DNA from: Paenibacillus doosanensis
GTDB taxonomy: Bacteria; Bacillota; Bacilli; Paenibacillales; NBRC-103111
Length of the DNA: 64,000 nucleotides
Direction: 5' to 3'
NCBI RefSeq assembly: GCF_025060755.1
Contig: NZ_JANYUY010000025.1
Span: forward strand, 1-64,000
A program made the translations under genes and the position numbers. Under the pieces are notes generated by a model. The model saw only the letters and a program-made list of their open reading frames with translations, was not told where the DNA came from and searched no databases. The stretch's first letter is position 1; the number at the start of each line of letters is the position of its first letter. Shown here piece by piece: positions 45,826 to 54,190 of this stretch.

Positions 45826-46743
45826 ATGCAAAAGCCTATCGAAGCGATGTCCGGAGCGATTAACGAGCTGGTCATCTATCAGAACCCGCTGCTGTTCCTG
45901 AAAGTATGGGAGCTGAAGCGCAATTCCGTCCTTATTGGAAATTGGCATCATCATAAGGAAGTGGAGTTCGTTGCGGTCGACTGCGGCCATATGGTCATGT
46001 ACACGAAGCGCGAAACGGTTCCTTTGGCGGACGGGGATGTGTTCTTGATCGGCTCGTCCCAGCTGCACCGGACCGACCGGCCTTCCGCAAATCCTATCCG
46101 GTATGTGGTGCTGCAGGTGAGCTTGACGCAATATTTGGATCAAAGCACGCTGCCGTTTCTGCACGGCTTCTCCGAGCTGACCAATCCGCTCGACGACTTG
46201 AATTACATCTTCAGGACGGACCCGGACGCCCGCCGCGAGGCTCATAGACTGGTCATGCACATCTTCGCGGAGATGCAGACCAAGCGGAGAGGGTATGAAA
46301 TGGCGATCGCCATCTCGGTGAGAAGCTTGATGCTGCTGCTCGTGCGCTGCGATAAGCGGGCGCTGCTCAAAGGCTCCGATGATGTCGAGATCATCCGTCT
46401 GAAGCCGGTGCTTAACTATGTGGATGCGCATATCGCGGAGAAAATTTCCGTGCATGACGTCTGCCGGCTGCTGAATTTGAGCTATCACTACTTTGTGAAA
46501 TATTTCAAAAAGGTGATGGGCGTAACTTTCCTCGATTATGTTAACTTCAAGCGGATCAAGCTGGCCGAAGGCATGCTGCTGACCCGGGATTTGAGCATTG
46601 CCGAAATCGGCTGCAGCGTAGGAATTCCGAATGTGGCCCAGTTTTATAAGATGTTCCGGCGGTACAACCCGTGTTCTCCGAAGGAGTTCAGGCTGCGGCT
46701 GCGGGAAGGAAGCGGCGGAGAAGGGGAGGCGGGGGAGGAATAG
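45826..46743 (+). CDS. AraC-family regulator with cupin domain
   Basis: A 305-residue regulator. The cupin includes HHHKEVEFVAVDCGHMVMY and GDVFLIGSSQLHRTDRP; the C-terminal double HTH has VHDVCRLLNLSYHYFVKYFKK and SIAEIGCSVGIPNVAQFYKMFR. A Gly/Glu-rich tail ends the protein. GGGAGGT lies upstream. Divergent from the orphan binding protein (156 bases), which it probably controls; AACGATT occurs twice in that gap (45689, 45701). Confidence 0.9.
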   Translation: MQKPIEAMSGAINELVIYQNPLLFLKVWELKRNSVLIGNWHHHKEVEFVAVDCGHMVMYTKRETVPLADGDVFLIGSSQLHRTDRPSANPIRYVVLQVSLTQYLDQSTLPFLHGFSELTNPLDDLNYIFRTDPDARREAHRLVMHIFAEMQTKRRGYEMAIAISVRSLMLLLVRCDKRALLKGSDDVEIIRLKPVLNYVDAHIAEKISVHDVCRLLNLSYHYFVKYFKKVMGVTFLDYVNFKRIKLAEGMLLTRDLSIAEIGCSVGIPNVAQFYKMFRRYNPCSPKEFRLRLREGSGGEGEAGEE

Positions 46744-46842
46744 ACGAGTGCATGAAAAGTGGCCGAAGAGTCGATAGAAAAGCTGGAACAGCGCAAGCGG
46801 TCGCCTTTGTATACGGGGTTTCTCCGCTCCATCGGTGAAACA

Positions 46843-46915
46843 AAGAACCTGCAGCTCCGCTACGAGCGGATTGCAGGTTATTTGCTTGCGCAGTTAATGA
46901 TTTCGGTTCTCCCCG
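46843..46915. repeat. Duplicate of the 44301 terminator and adjacent gene end
   Basis: From AAAGAACCTGCAGCTCCGC to about GGTTCTCC this segment repeats 44301-44370 with few changes. It includes the terminator hairpin and the region that at 44353 onward encodes the last residues of the orphan binding protein. It still works as a terminator between the AraC and desaturase genes. It is a scar of a duplication or recombination event. Confidence 0.75.
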
Positions 46916-46928
46916 GTCTGCCGATGGT

Positions 46929-47921
46929 TTACAGCTTTATTGCCCTCAGCCCTACAAAACGTTTGCTTTCTTCGTCCCACAACCGATATCGAAGCGCTTG
47001 TAAACTCAATCGAAATCCAATGGCAGGAACGTTCTTCAGAGCGGCACTGCTCTCATGTATGCGTTGCAAGTGATAATTTGGAGCTTGGGGAACCAGATGG
47101 TGAATATGATGAAAGCCAATATTCCCGGTCATCCATTGCAAAAGTCTGGGCAGTTTATAATAGGAGCTACCTTGTATTGCCGCGCTGACATAATCCCATT
47201 CATCCGCATGCTCGTAATACGTATCCTCAAATTGGTGCTGCACATAAAATAGCCAGATGCCCGCAGCGCCGGACAGGTATAGAATCGACCCTTGCACCAA
47301 GAGAACCTCTTTCCAGCCCAGCGTCCAGCAGAGCAGCCCCATCAAACCGGCCAGTATGGCGTTTGTGAAGTACGTGCTTATGCGTTCTTTTCGTTTGGCG
47401 CCCTTCCGATTCATTCGATATTCAATCATAAAAAGAAATACGGGGCCAAGTCCGAACATAACCAGCGGATTACGGTATAACCGGTATCCAAGACGTTTCC
47501 AAGGGGGTAGCGCCGCATATTCCTTGGTAGTTAACGTCCAGATATCCCCTGTGCCTCTGCGGGATAAATTCCCGCTTGTCGCATGATGAACGGAATGCTC
47601 ATTTTTCCATTGACCAAATGGGAAGAAGGTAAAGATTCCTGTTATCGTTCCGATAATCTCATTTGCCTTTTTTTCCTTGAAAAACGACTGATGACAGCAA
47701 TCGTGGAAAATAATAAAGATTCGAATCAGAAATCCGGCAGCCGGTATCGCCAGCGCCAGCGCTATCCAAATCGAAATCCCCAGACTGGCGTAAGCAAGAC
47801 CCCAGAGCAGAATAAAAGGTACGATGCTATTAATCAATTGCCAGATGCTTTTCCTTAAATCCGCTTTACAATGAGAAGCCACGTCTTTTTTCCAACGAGT
47901 GAATTCTTGCAGCGATTTCAT
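46929..47921 (-). CDS. Fatty acid desaturase (membrane di-iron)
   Basis: A 330-residue acyl-lipid desaturase-like membrane protein. Three histidine boxes are visible: HDCCH (73-77), HSVHH (109-113) and HHIHH near 270; four or so hydrophobic helices surround them. It resembles B. subtilis Des, which introduces a cis double bond into membrane phospholipid chains in the cold. The start ATG overlaps the stop of the upstream small ORF by four bases (ATGA). Base composition is more AT-rich than the flanking genes. It is the last gene of an HU-orf-orf-desaturase series. Confidence 0.9.
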   Translation of the reverse strand: MKSLQEFTRWKKDVASHCKADLRKSIWQLINSIVPFILLWGLAYASLGISIWIALALAIPAAGFLIRIFIIFHDCCHQSFFKEKKANEIIGTITGIFTFFPFGQWKNEHSVHHATSGNLSRRGTGDIWTLTTKEYAALPPWKRLGYRLYRNPLVMFGLGPVFLFMIEYRMNRKGAKRKERISTYFTNAILAGLMGLLCWTLGWKEVLLVQGSILYLSGAAGIWLFYVQHQFEDTYYEHADEWDYVSAAIQGSSYYKLPRLLQWMTGNIGFHHIHHLVPQAPNYHLQRIHESSAALKNVPAIGFRLSLQALRYRLWDEESKRFVGLRAIKL

Positions 47922-48139
47922 CGCAGTCCCCTTTTCTTGAAAAGCGCAGGCAGCAGGGAATTGCCGTAATTCCCCAATAGCCCTTTAATTCTTCGTTTCG
48001 AAAAGGCAATGTAAAGGAGGCATCCAAGCAAAAGGCATCCCCCCCAAACGGTAAAAATAAACGAAGTAAATACGCAGGAAATCATGATCAACCAATAATT
48101 TTTATCCGTAGTTTTTATAGGCCGGTTGTAAATAATCAT
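47918..48139 (-). CDS. Small membrane protein of unknown function
   Basis: 73 residues with about 30 hydrophobic residues in a row (starting LIMISCVFTSFIFTVWGG), probably two short helices, followed by a basic tail (FSKRRIKGLL...LFKKRGLR). Not recognised. Overlaps both neighbours by exactly four bases in the ATGA arrangement, strong evidence for a translated, coupled gene. It may assist or regulate the desaturase. Confidence 0.65.
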   Translation of the reverse strand: MIIYNRPIKTTDKNYWLIMISCVFTSFIFTVWGGCLLLGCLLYIAFSKRRIKGLLGNYGNSLLPALFKKRGLR

Positions 48140-48324
48140 TTCCCCGCCGTCCCTTCCTTGCTGACATGATTCTCGAAATGGTTCAATTCGTCCAACTTTC
48201 TTTGCGGACTCTGTTTGTTGGAATAAAAACGAATAATGTCGTCAATTGAAGAAAAAACGACATCGGCATTCGTATCTTGTGTAATTATTTTGATAAAAAA
48301 CCACTTTTCTGATGGTTGCCCCAT
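48136..48324 (-). CDS. Small soluble protein of unknown function
   Basis: 62 residues, hydrophilic, no family recognised (VVFSSIDDIIRFYSNK, C-terminal HVSKEGTAGK). The ribosome binding site is weak, but the stop overlaps the next start by four bases and the gene begins 19 bases after the HU stop codon, as if cotranscribed. Confidence 0.55.
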   Translation of the reverse strand: MGQPSEKWFFIKIITQDTNADVVFSSIDDIIRFYSNKQSPQRKLDELNHFENHVSKEGTAGK

Positions 48325-48343
48325 CTTTTTTAAATTAGCATTT

Positions 48344-48622
48344 TTAGTCCTGATTTAAAGCTTTTTTCAGATCGACGCCTGCCGTGAATATAGGGACTTT
48401 CCCCGCCGGGAGCTCCACTTCTTCGCCTGTTTTGGAGCTTATCCCCCTACGCGCTTCGCGACTGCGGACATCAAATTTACCGAAGCCAACTAATTTGACC
48501 TCTTTTCCCTGCTTTAAAGCGGCAAAAATCGAGTCCAGTACATGCGTCACCGCTTTTTCTGCGTTCTTTTTTGAAAAGCCGCTGGATCTCGCAACTTCTT
48601 CCACCAGTTGATCCTTGTTCAT
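48344..48622 (-). CDS. hup: HU-family DNA-binding protein
   Basis: 92 residues. The HU fold is clear: NKDQLVEEVARSSGFSKKNAEKAV, KLVGFGKFDVRSREARRG, then the DNA-binding arm with KTGEEVELPAGKVPIFTAG. The arm differs from the usual RNPQTG (here ISSKTG), so this is probably a second, non-housekeeping HU paralogue. It bends and compacts DNA as a dimer. GCGAGGT precedes the ATG. First gene of the series leading to the desaturase. Confidence 0.95.
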   Translation of the reverse strand: MNKDQLVEEVARSSGFSKKNAEKAVTHVLDSIFAALKQGKEVKLVGFGKFDVRSREARRGISSKTGEEVELPAGKVPIFTAGVDLKKALNQD

Positions 48623-48693
48623 TTGGGATACCTCGCTTTTATATTATTGGAGTTGCAAAAAAATGGCAGCGCTCGTACTGTAATGGCCGGCAA

Positions 48694-48730
48694 AAATAAA
48701 CAAAAAGCTACTCATACTTTGAGCAGCTTT
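48694..48730 (-). terminator. Terminator of the cold-shock gene
   Basis: On the minus strand AAAGCTGCTCA pairs with TGAGTAGCTTT and is followed by TTGTTTATTTTT. Confidence 0.88.
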
Positions 48731-48737
48731 AAAGAAA

Positions 48738-48941
48738 TTAATACACTTTAACGACATTCTCAGCCTGCGGCCCCCGATTACCTTGGGTCACATTAAACTG
48801 GACGCGTTGACCTTCATCCAACGATTTATAACCTTCTCCCTCAATTGCGCTGAAATGGACAAATACATCATTCCCGTTTTCGATTTCGATAAAACCGAAA
48901 CCTTTTTCAGCATTAAACCATTTAACTGTACCTGTTTGCAT
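48738..48941 (-). CDS. Cold-shock protein (CspA/CspB type)
   Basis: 67 residues, a single cold-shock domain. RNP1 KGFGFIEI and RNP2 VFVHFSAI are intact, with the usual [15 protein letters not shown] start and [10 protein letters not shown] end. It binds single-stranded RNA and melts secondary structure at low temperature. GGAGG lies just before the ATG. It has its own terminator, separate from the HU-desaturase series on the same strand. Confidence 0.97.
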   Translation of the reverse strand: MQTGTVKWFNAEKGFGFIEIENGNDVFVHFSAIEGEGYKSLDEGQRVQFNVTQGNRGPQAENVVKVY

Positions 48942-48999
48942 GAAATTCCTCCAAAGAACGTATTAACACGATCATTAGATATTTCAAAATTTGTCGTTG

Positions 49000-49048
49000 A
49001 TGTCCGCTAATGTTTCGGTTAAGATAAGATTACCATGTCCGCTAATGT
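49000..49048 (+). repeat. 14-bp direct repeats before the recombinase gene
   Basis: ATGTCCGCTAATGT occurs at 49000-49013 and 49035-49048, 35 bases apart. The first copy continues as GCTAATGTTTCGGTT, which resembles GTTAATGATTTCGGTT at 46893-46908 and GCTAATGATTCCGGTT at 44352-44367. They could be recombinase-binding or att-type sites. Confidence 0.6.
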
Positions 49049-49076
49049 AAGTCAAGGAGACTTTTGGAGGTTACTA

Positions 49077-49973
49077 ATGAAAGAAGCGATCCGGATTTCG
49101 ATACAGGGTGGGCAGATGATTAAAAACTTCATCCATGTTCTCTCCGCACATAAAGGCTTGAGTCCCAAAACACTGAAGGAATATGCGAGTGACTTAAGGC
49201 ATTTTATTGCCTGGTTTGAAACGGCCGATCACTCGGGGGAAGGAATGACTTTTCGAATTGAAGATGTGGCTACCCCAACATTAATACGTTATCGGGAAGC
49301 CATGCTTGGAACCATGCAATTAAAGCCGGCCACGATTAATCGCCGGCTTGTTGCGCTGAAACGATTTTTCGAATGGGCCGTTTCGGAAGCCAAACTTAAC
49401 CGCGACCCGTCCAAGCCGGTCAAACTGGTGCCGGAAGAAAAGGCGAGCCCGAGACAGATGACCGACCAAGAAGAAGCGGCATTGATTGCTGCAACCGAGC
49501 GATACGGCTCCCTCCGGGATCGGACCATAGTATCCGTGATGCTTAACACCGGCTTGCGGCCTATGGAAGTTTGTGATTTAACCCCTGGGGATATTCAAAT
49601 CAGTGAACGCGGCAGTTATCTTACCGTTCGATCGGGGAAACGGATTAAACTACGCGAAGTTCCTTTGAATGCTGCGTGCAGAGCTGCTTTGGACAATTAT
49701 TTGGCAACGCTCTCCTCTGACGCTTCGTATCTTTTTCCATCGGAGAAAACAGGCACGCGACTAACGGAGCGAGCGTTGCGCCATTTGATTCAAAAGTATA
49801 TGAAAGCCGCAGGGATTGAAGGGCTGCGCGCCCACGATTTGCGCCACCGATTCGGCTATGTCATGGCAGCAAATACCGCATTGCATCGCTTGTCGCAAAT
49901 CATGGGACATGACAACCTGAATTCAACCAAGATTTATGTTAAGGAAGCCTTAAATTTTTCTTCCAAAAAATGA
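49077..49973 (+). CDS. Tyrosine recombinase / integrase (XerC/D-like)
   Basis: 298 residues. The N-terminal SAM-like core-binding domain (about 15-110; HKGLSPKTLKEYASDLRHF) precedes the catalytic domain with the full set of active-site residues: Arg in TGLRPMEV, Lys in SGKRIKLREV, His-x-x-Arg in HDLRHRFG, His in MGHDN and nucleophile Tyr in TKIYVK. GGAGG six bases before ATG 49077 selects this start; an earlier in-frame ATG is at 49035. Chromosomal XerC/D are normally elsewhere, so this copy probably belongs to a mobile or integrated segment; the AT-rich neighbours fit that. Confidence 0.88.
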   Translation: MKEAIRISIQGGQMIKNFIHVLSAHKGLSPKTLKEYASDLRHFIAWFETADHSGEGMTFRIEDVATPTLIRYREAMLGTMQLKPATINRRLVALKRFFEWAVSEAKLNRDPSKPVKLVPEEKASPRQMTDQEEAALIAATERYGSLRDRTIVSVMLNTGLRPMEVCDLTPGDIQISERGSYLTVRSGKRIKLREVPLNAACRAALDNYLATLSSDASYLFPSEKTGTRLTERALRHLIQKYMKAAGIEGLRAHDLRHRFGYVMAANTALHRLSQIMGHDNLNSTKIYVKEALNFSSKK

Positions 49974-50030
49974 TTGCGTTCGACATAAAATGATATATAA
50001 TAAATCTTGAGAAAAATAGAACGCCGTTCT
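49974..50030 (+). promoter_or_regulatory. Promoter and operator of the IclR gene
   Basis: TTGCGT (49974-49979), a 16-base spacer and TATAAT (49996-50001) form the promoter. AGAACGCCGTTCT at 50018-50030 is a perfect interrupted palindrome just downstream, a probable autoregulatory IclR-family operator. Confidence 0.6.
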
Positions 50031-50056
50031 TATTTGCGGTACGAAAGGTCGTAGCC

Positions 50057-50827
50057 ATGGCAAACCATGTCAAAAAAACCGCTATTCTAGAAACCGGAGA
50101 TCGGATATTAAGAATGCTTGAATGCTTTACCGCCGAAAAGCCGGAATGGGGAGTTACCGAGCTTGGGGAGCACTTGGGCTTATATAAAAGCGTCGTGCAT
50201 CGAATGCTGGTTACGCTGGAGCATCGCGGATTCGTCATTCAGAACCCGGTGACCCAGAAATACACGCTCGGCATCAAGCTCTTTGAGCTGGGAACGATCG
50301 TGGCCAACCGGATGAGCTTGCGTACGGTGGCGAAGCCGATTATGGAGAAGCTGTGCGAGAGCACGGGAGAAACCGTCATGCTGATGATTATCGACGGGCT
50401 CGAAGGCATCTGTATCGAGAAGGTCGAAAGCTCGCAGAGCGTGCGATATACATCTCCGCTGGGCAAAAGGGTGTCCCTGCATGCAGGAGCCACGACCAAA
50501 ATATTGATGGCGAATTTGCCGCCGGACAAGATTAACCAGATCATTTCCGGGGGCTTGCAAAAATATACCGAGTATACGATCGTCGATCCGTCCGAGCTGC
50601 TCGATCATCTGCAGACGATAAGAGAGCAGGGATACTGCATCTCATCCAACGATTTTTCCCTGGGCGGTATGGGCATTGCCGTGCCGATCCGCGATCATAC
50701 GGGAGAGGTTATCGCCGGGCTGTCCATTTCGGGTCTGGAATTTAGGATGAGTAAAATAACGGATGAATTGCTGCAGCAATGCCAAAATGCGGCGAAGCTG
50801 ATTTCTCAGAGACTCGGAGCGTTGTAA
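50057..50827 (+). CDS. IclR-family transcriptional regulator
   Basis: 256 residues. The winged HTH at 10-75 (WGVTELGEHLGLYKSVVHRML, then NPVTQKYTLGIKLFELG) is followed by the GAF-like effector domain (about 90-256) with SPLGKRVSLHAGATTKILMA, GYCISSNDFSLGGMGIAVPI and AGLSISG, all family hallmarks. AAAGGTCG before the ATG. It directly precedes the nucleoside hydrolase operon and presumably controls it. Confidence 0.94.
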   Translation: MANHVKKTAILETGDRILRMLECFTAEKPEWGVTELGEHLGLYKSVVHRMLVTLEHRGFVIQNPVTQKYTLGIKLFELGTIVANRMSLRTVAKPIMEKLCESTGETVMLMIIDGLEGICIEKVESSQSVRYTSPLGKRVSLHAGATTKILMANLPPDKINQIISGGLQKYTEYTIVDPSELLDHLQTIREQGYCISSNDFSLGGMGIAVPIRDHTGEVIAGLSISGLEFRMSKITDELLQQCQNAAKLISQRLGAL

Positions 50828-50894
50828 ATTTTTTTTGAGAGTTAACAAGAACAACGTCCTTGAAAAGAGAACAATTAAAGGAGGAATTTATTAC

Positions 50895-51830
50895 ATGCGT
50901 AAATTGATTTTGGACGTAGATACGGGCATCGACGATGCGTTAGCCATCGCCTACGCCGCAGCCTCGCCCGAGATCGAATTTCTCGGCGTCACGACGACCT
51001 ACGGCATGGCTCCCGTAGACTGCTCGGTGCGCAACACGCTGCTCGTTCTGGAGCATTTGAAGTGCGACGTTCCGGTGTTCCGGGGCGCCGAAGCGCCGCT
51101 AGTCCGAACCCGCCAGTACAGCGGAACGTTCCACGGAACCGACGGGCTCGGCAATACGGCGGTCCGCGAGCCTGAACGGGCGGCGGCGGATATGCATGCC
51201 GTCGATTTCATTATCGCGCAGGCGCGCGAGCACGGCCGCGAGCTGACGCTCGTGACGACGGCGCCTTTGACGAATTTGGCGCTGGCCGTCCGGAAGGCGC
51301 CGGATATTGTCGGCCGCATCGGCCGCGTCGTGACGATGGGCGGAGCGGTGGCGACGCCGGGGAACGCGAGCAAATTCGCGGAAGCGAATATTATCATCGA
51401 TCCGCATGCGGCGGACCTCGTGTTTGCCTCCGAGCTGCCGATTACGCTGGTCGGTCTCGATGTGACGAGGAAAATGCTGCTGCGGCAGGAAGAGGTGGAA
51501 CGCTGGCGGGAGATGAACACGCCGTGCAGTTTGCTTTTTGCCGAATTTACCGAATTTTACATGCAAGCCTACCGCAAATATCATCCGTACTTAAAGGGCT
51601 GCGCGCTGCACGATCCGCTGGCCGTCGGCGTTGCGGTGCATCCCGAGCTGGTTCATACGATCCCGATGCACATCAAGGTCGATCTGGAGGAAGATGCGCT
51701 TGGCCGCACGACCGAGGATTTGCATAGAGAATCCCCGGACAAGCCCAACACGAGGGTATGTATGACCGTCGACGCCGAACGTTTCGTCTCCCGTTTTCTC
51801 AGCCGGGTCGATCAAGCTTTTAGCAGATAA
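50895..51830 (+). CDS. Inosine-uridine-type nucleoside hydrolase
   Basis: 311 residues of the IUNH family. The calcium-binding N-terminal motif is DVDTGIDDALAI; further conserved parts are EFLGVTTTYG, NLALAVRKAP, VTMGGAVATPGN and EANIIIDPHAA. It cleaves ribonucleosides into base and ribose in the cytoplasm. Start at ATG 50895 behind AAAGGAGGA. First structural gene of an operon with an importer and a deaminase, so imported nucleosides are the likely substrates. Confidence 0.93.
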   Translation: MRKLILDVDTGIDDALAIAYAAASPEIEFLGVTTTYGMAPVDCSVRNTLLVLEHLKCDVPVFRGAEAPLVRTRQYSGTFHGTDGLGNTAVREPERAAADMHAVDFIIAQAREHGRELTLVTTAPLTNLALAVRKAPDIVGRIGRVVTMGGAVATPGNASKFAEANIIIDPHAADLVFASELPITLVGLDVTRKMLLRQEEVERWREMNTPCSLLFAEFTEFYMQAYRKYHPYLKGCALHDPLAVGVAVHPELVHTIPMHIKVDLEEDALGRTTEDLHRESPDKPNTRVCMTVDAERFVSRFLSRVDQAFSR

Positions 51831-51848
51831 TGAAGGAGGATTACACCC

Positions 51849-52775
51849 ATGAGCAAGCCCAGTAAGGCCGCCCCTAGCCCGGGATGGTTAACCCGCTTTG
51901 ACCGGATGTCGGATTCGGCTGCGGCCGGCGTTTATTTGACGCCGACTTATATTTTGCTCGCGCTGACGATCTTGTTCCCTATGGCTTACGCCTTGTTCCT
52001 CTCGTTTACGAAGATGGAGTTCGTCTCCGGGCATGCGCATTTTACCTTCGTAGGGGCGGATAACTACATCAAGCTCGTTCAGGACGCCAGAATACCTAAC
52101 GTGCTGCTGCAAACCTTCTTATTTACGGTCGTCAAGGTGGCCGGCACGCTCTTTATCGCTTTCGGCATCGCGCTGACGATTTTCCACGGCATTTGGGGAG
52201 GCGAGTTTTTCAAACGCATTTTTCTGATTCCCTGGGCCTTATCCAACGTCGTGAACGGGCTGATGTGGAAATGGATGTACAACGGCAACAACGGGATTAT
52301 TAATGAGCTGATGCAGAAGCTGGGCCTCATCGACGAATACAAATCTTGGCTCGCCGAAGGCTCGACGGCGCTCGGCGCCGTCATTATCGCCGATATATGG
52401 AAGAGCGTTCCGTTCGCGGCCCTTATTTTGCTGGCGGGACTGCAGACGATCTCCAAGGAACTCTACGATGCCGGGCAAGTGGACGGCGCCGGAACGATTC
52501 AGCGCTTTTTCCATATTACACTGCCTTCGCTGCGGCCGGTGCTGATGGTTCTGTTCGTGATGGAAACGATGTGGGCGCTGCGCGCGTTCGACATTATCTG
52601 GGTGCTGACGCAAGGCGGCCCGCTGGATAAAACGATGGTCATTAACGTCTACGCCTACGAGCAAGCGTTCCGCAACTTCGATATGGGCTACGGCTCGGCG
52701 CTGGCGTTCTTCATTACGCTTTGTACACTGCTTTTTACCGCAGTTTACTTAAAAACAATAGGCAAAAACGATTAA
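51849..52775 (+). CDS. ABC permease (MalF/CUT1 type)
   Basis: 308 residues, six helices after a cytoplasmic N-terminus. The first helix includes LTPTYILLALTILFPMAYALFL; the EAA loop is YDAGQVDGAGTIQRFFHITLPSL. GGAGGAT before the ATG. CUT1-type permeases usually carry sugars; here the neighbours are nucleoside enzymes, so a nucleoside or ribosylated compound is a possible cargo. Confidence 0.92.
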   Translation: MSKPSKAAPSPGWLTRFDRMSDSAAAGVYLTPTYILLALTILFPMAYALFLSFTKMEFVSGHAHFTFVGADNYIKLVQDARIPNVLLQTFLFTVVKVAGTLFIAFGIALTIFHGIWGGEFFKRIFLIPWALSNVVNGLMWKWMYNGNNGIINELMQKLGLIDEYKSWLAEGSTALGAVIIADIWKSVPFAALILLAGLQTISKELYDAGQVDGAGTIQRFFHITLPSLRPVLMVLFVMETMWALRAFDIIWVLTQGGPLDKTMVINVYAYEQAFRNFDMGYGSALAFFITLCTLLFTAVYLKTIGKND

Positions 52776-52794
52776 AAAACAGGGGGAACCAATC

Positions 52795-54069
52795 ATGGAG
52801 AACAAGCATTTTAAATGGTTGAAGCTGGGAGTCGTAGGCGCATTGTCCGCCTCGATGCTGGCCGGATGCGGGGCATCGGCCGATCAAGCCGGGACTGCCG
52901 GCAAAGCAGGTCAAGAGAACAAGGAAATTACCGTCCTCTATTTGGACGAGCCGTTCTGGAAGCAGCAAAATGAGGAATTTACGAAAGCGACCGGCATTAA
53001 GGTCAAGTATGAAACGGTTCCGTTCATGCAGCTTCACGACAAAGTATTCGTTTCGTTCACGGCCGGCAACAGCGAATACGACGTCATCCACGTCCGCGAC
53101 GACTGGGCGACCGAGTTCGCTTCCAAGGGCTTCCTGGAGCCGCTCGACTCTTATGTGACCGACGATATGAAAAAACGGCTCAATCCGCAGACGATGGAAG
53201 CGATGTCCTACAAGGGCAAGCAGTACGCGATTCCGCGCTACGTATGGCTGTGGCAGTTCTACTATAACAAGACGCTGATGCAGAACCCGCCGAAAACATG
53301 GGACGAGCTGATCACCGTCGCCAAGCAAATCAAGTCGGATAAAGTATCTCCTTACGCCGAATCCTGGGGCGGCATATTGTCCTACTCCAGCTTCATCGTT
53401 CATCTGCGCGCAAACGGCGGCGAGTTCTGGGATTATCAAAACGACCGCCCGAGCTTCAACAGCCCGGAAGGCTTGGCGGCGCTGCAGACGATGGTCGATA
53501 TGAACCTGAAGCATAACATTATGAGCCCGCAGTCCAAGGAGTTTACAAGCTCCGGCGCGATGGCCGAAGTGCTGACTCAGGGCACAATTGCGATGAACAT
53601 GAATACGCCGCAGACGCTCGCAATGTCCAACGATAAAGAAAAATCGAAGGTTGTCGGCGAAATGGGCGTGGCGCTGATCCCGGGCGGCAAATTGAAAACC
53701 GCTTCTTACGGCGAAACCGGCGGCCTTGCGATTCCGGCTTCCTCGAAGAAAAAAGAATGGGCGATGGAATATATCAAATTTGTAACGAGCGCCGATCAGC
53801 AAAAGAAAATGTCGCTGGCGAACGGCAAAATTCCGAGCGACGACGCCGTGGTGAAGGATGCGGAGCTGCAGGAGAAGTACCCGAACTATGCGCTGCTGCC
53901 GGAGCAAATGCAGTATCCGTTCGGTCTGTTCCGTCATGAGCAGGCGACGAAAATTACCGACGAGCTGTCCCGCAACCTATTGGCCGCTCTCCTCGGCAAA
54001 ACAACGCCGGAGCAAGCGCTGAACGATGCGGAGCAAAAAATATTGGCGATGATCGGCAAAAGCAAGTAA
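52795..54069 (+). CDS. ABC family 1 solute-binding lipoprotein
   Basis: 424 residues; lipobox LAGC near residue 24 followed by a short linker. Typical lobes: EITVLYLDEPFWKQQNEEF, YDVIHVRDDWATEFASKGF and PRYVWLWQFYYNKTLMQNPP. Sits between the two permease genes of the same operon. GGGGGAA precedes the ATG. The ligand is inferred only from context. Confidence 0.92.
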   Translation: MENKHFKWLKLGVVGALSASMLAGCGASADQAGTAGKAGQENKEITVLYLDEPFWKQQNEEFTKATGIKVKYETVPFMQLHDKVFVSFTAGNSEYDVIHVRDDWATEFASKGFLEPLDSYVTDDMKKRLNPQTMEAMSYKGKQYAIPRYVWLWQFYYNKTLMQNPPKTWDELITVAKQIKSDKVSPYAESWGGILSYSSFIVHLRANGGEFWDYQNDRPSFNSPEGLAALQTMVDMNLKHNIMSPQSKEFTSSGAMAEVLTQGTIAMNMNTPQTLAMSNDKEKSKVVGEMGVALIPGGKLKTASYGETGGLAIPASSKKKEWAMEYIKFVTSADQQKKMSLANGKIPSDDAVVKDAELQEKYPNYALLPEQMQYPFGLFRHEQATKITDELSRNLLAALLGKTTPEQALNDAEQKILAMIGKSK

Positions 54070-54190
54070 CCTCTTGTGAGGCTTTAACCTGCGTCAGACC
54101 GGCTTAGGCGGAGGAACGGAATTTCCGGGTAGGAGGTCCTGGGGATTCCGTCCTTCCTTGAAGCTCCGGCAATTATTCTCAAACGAGAGG

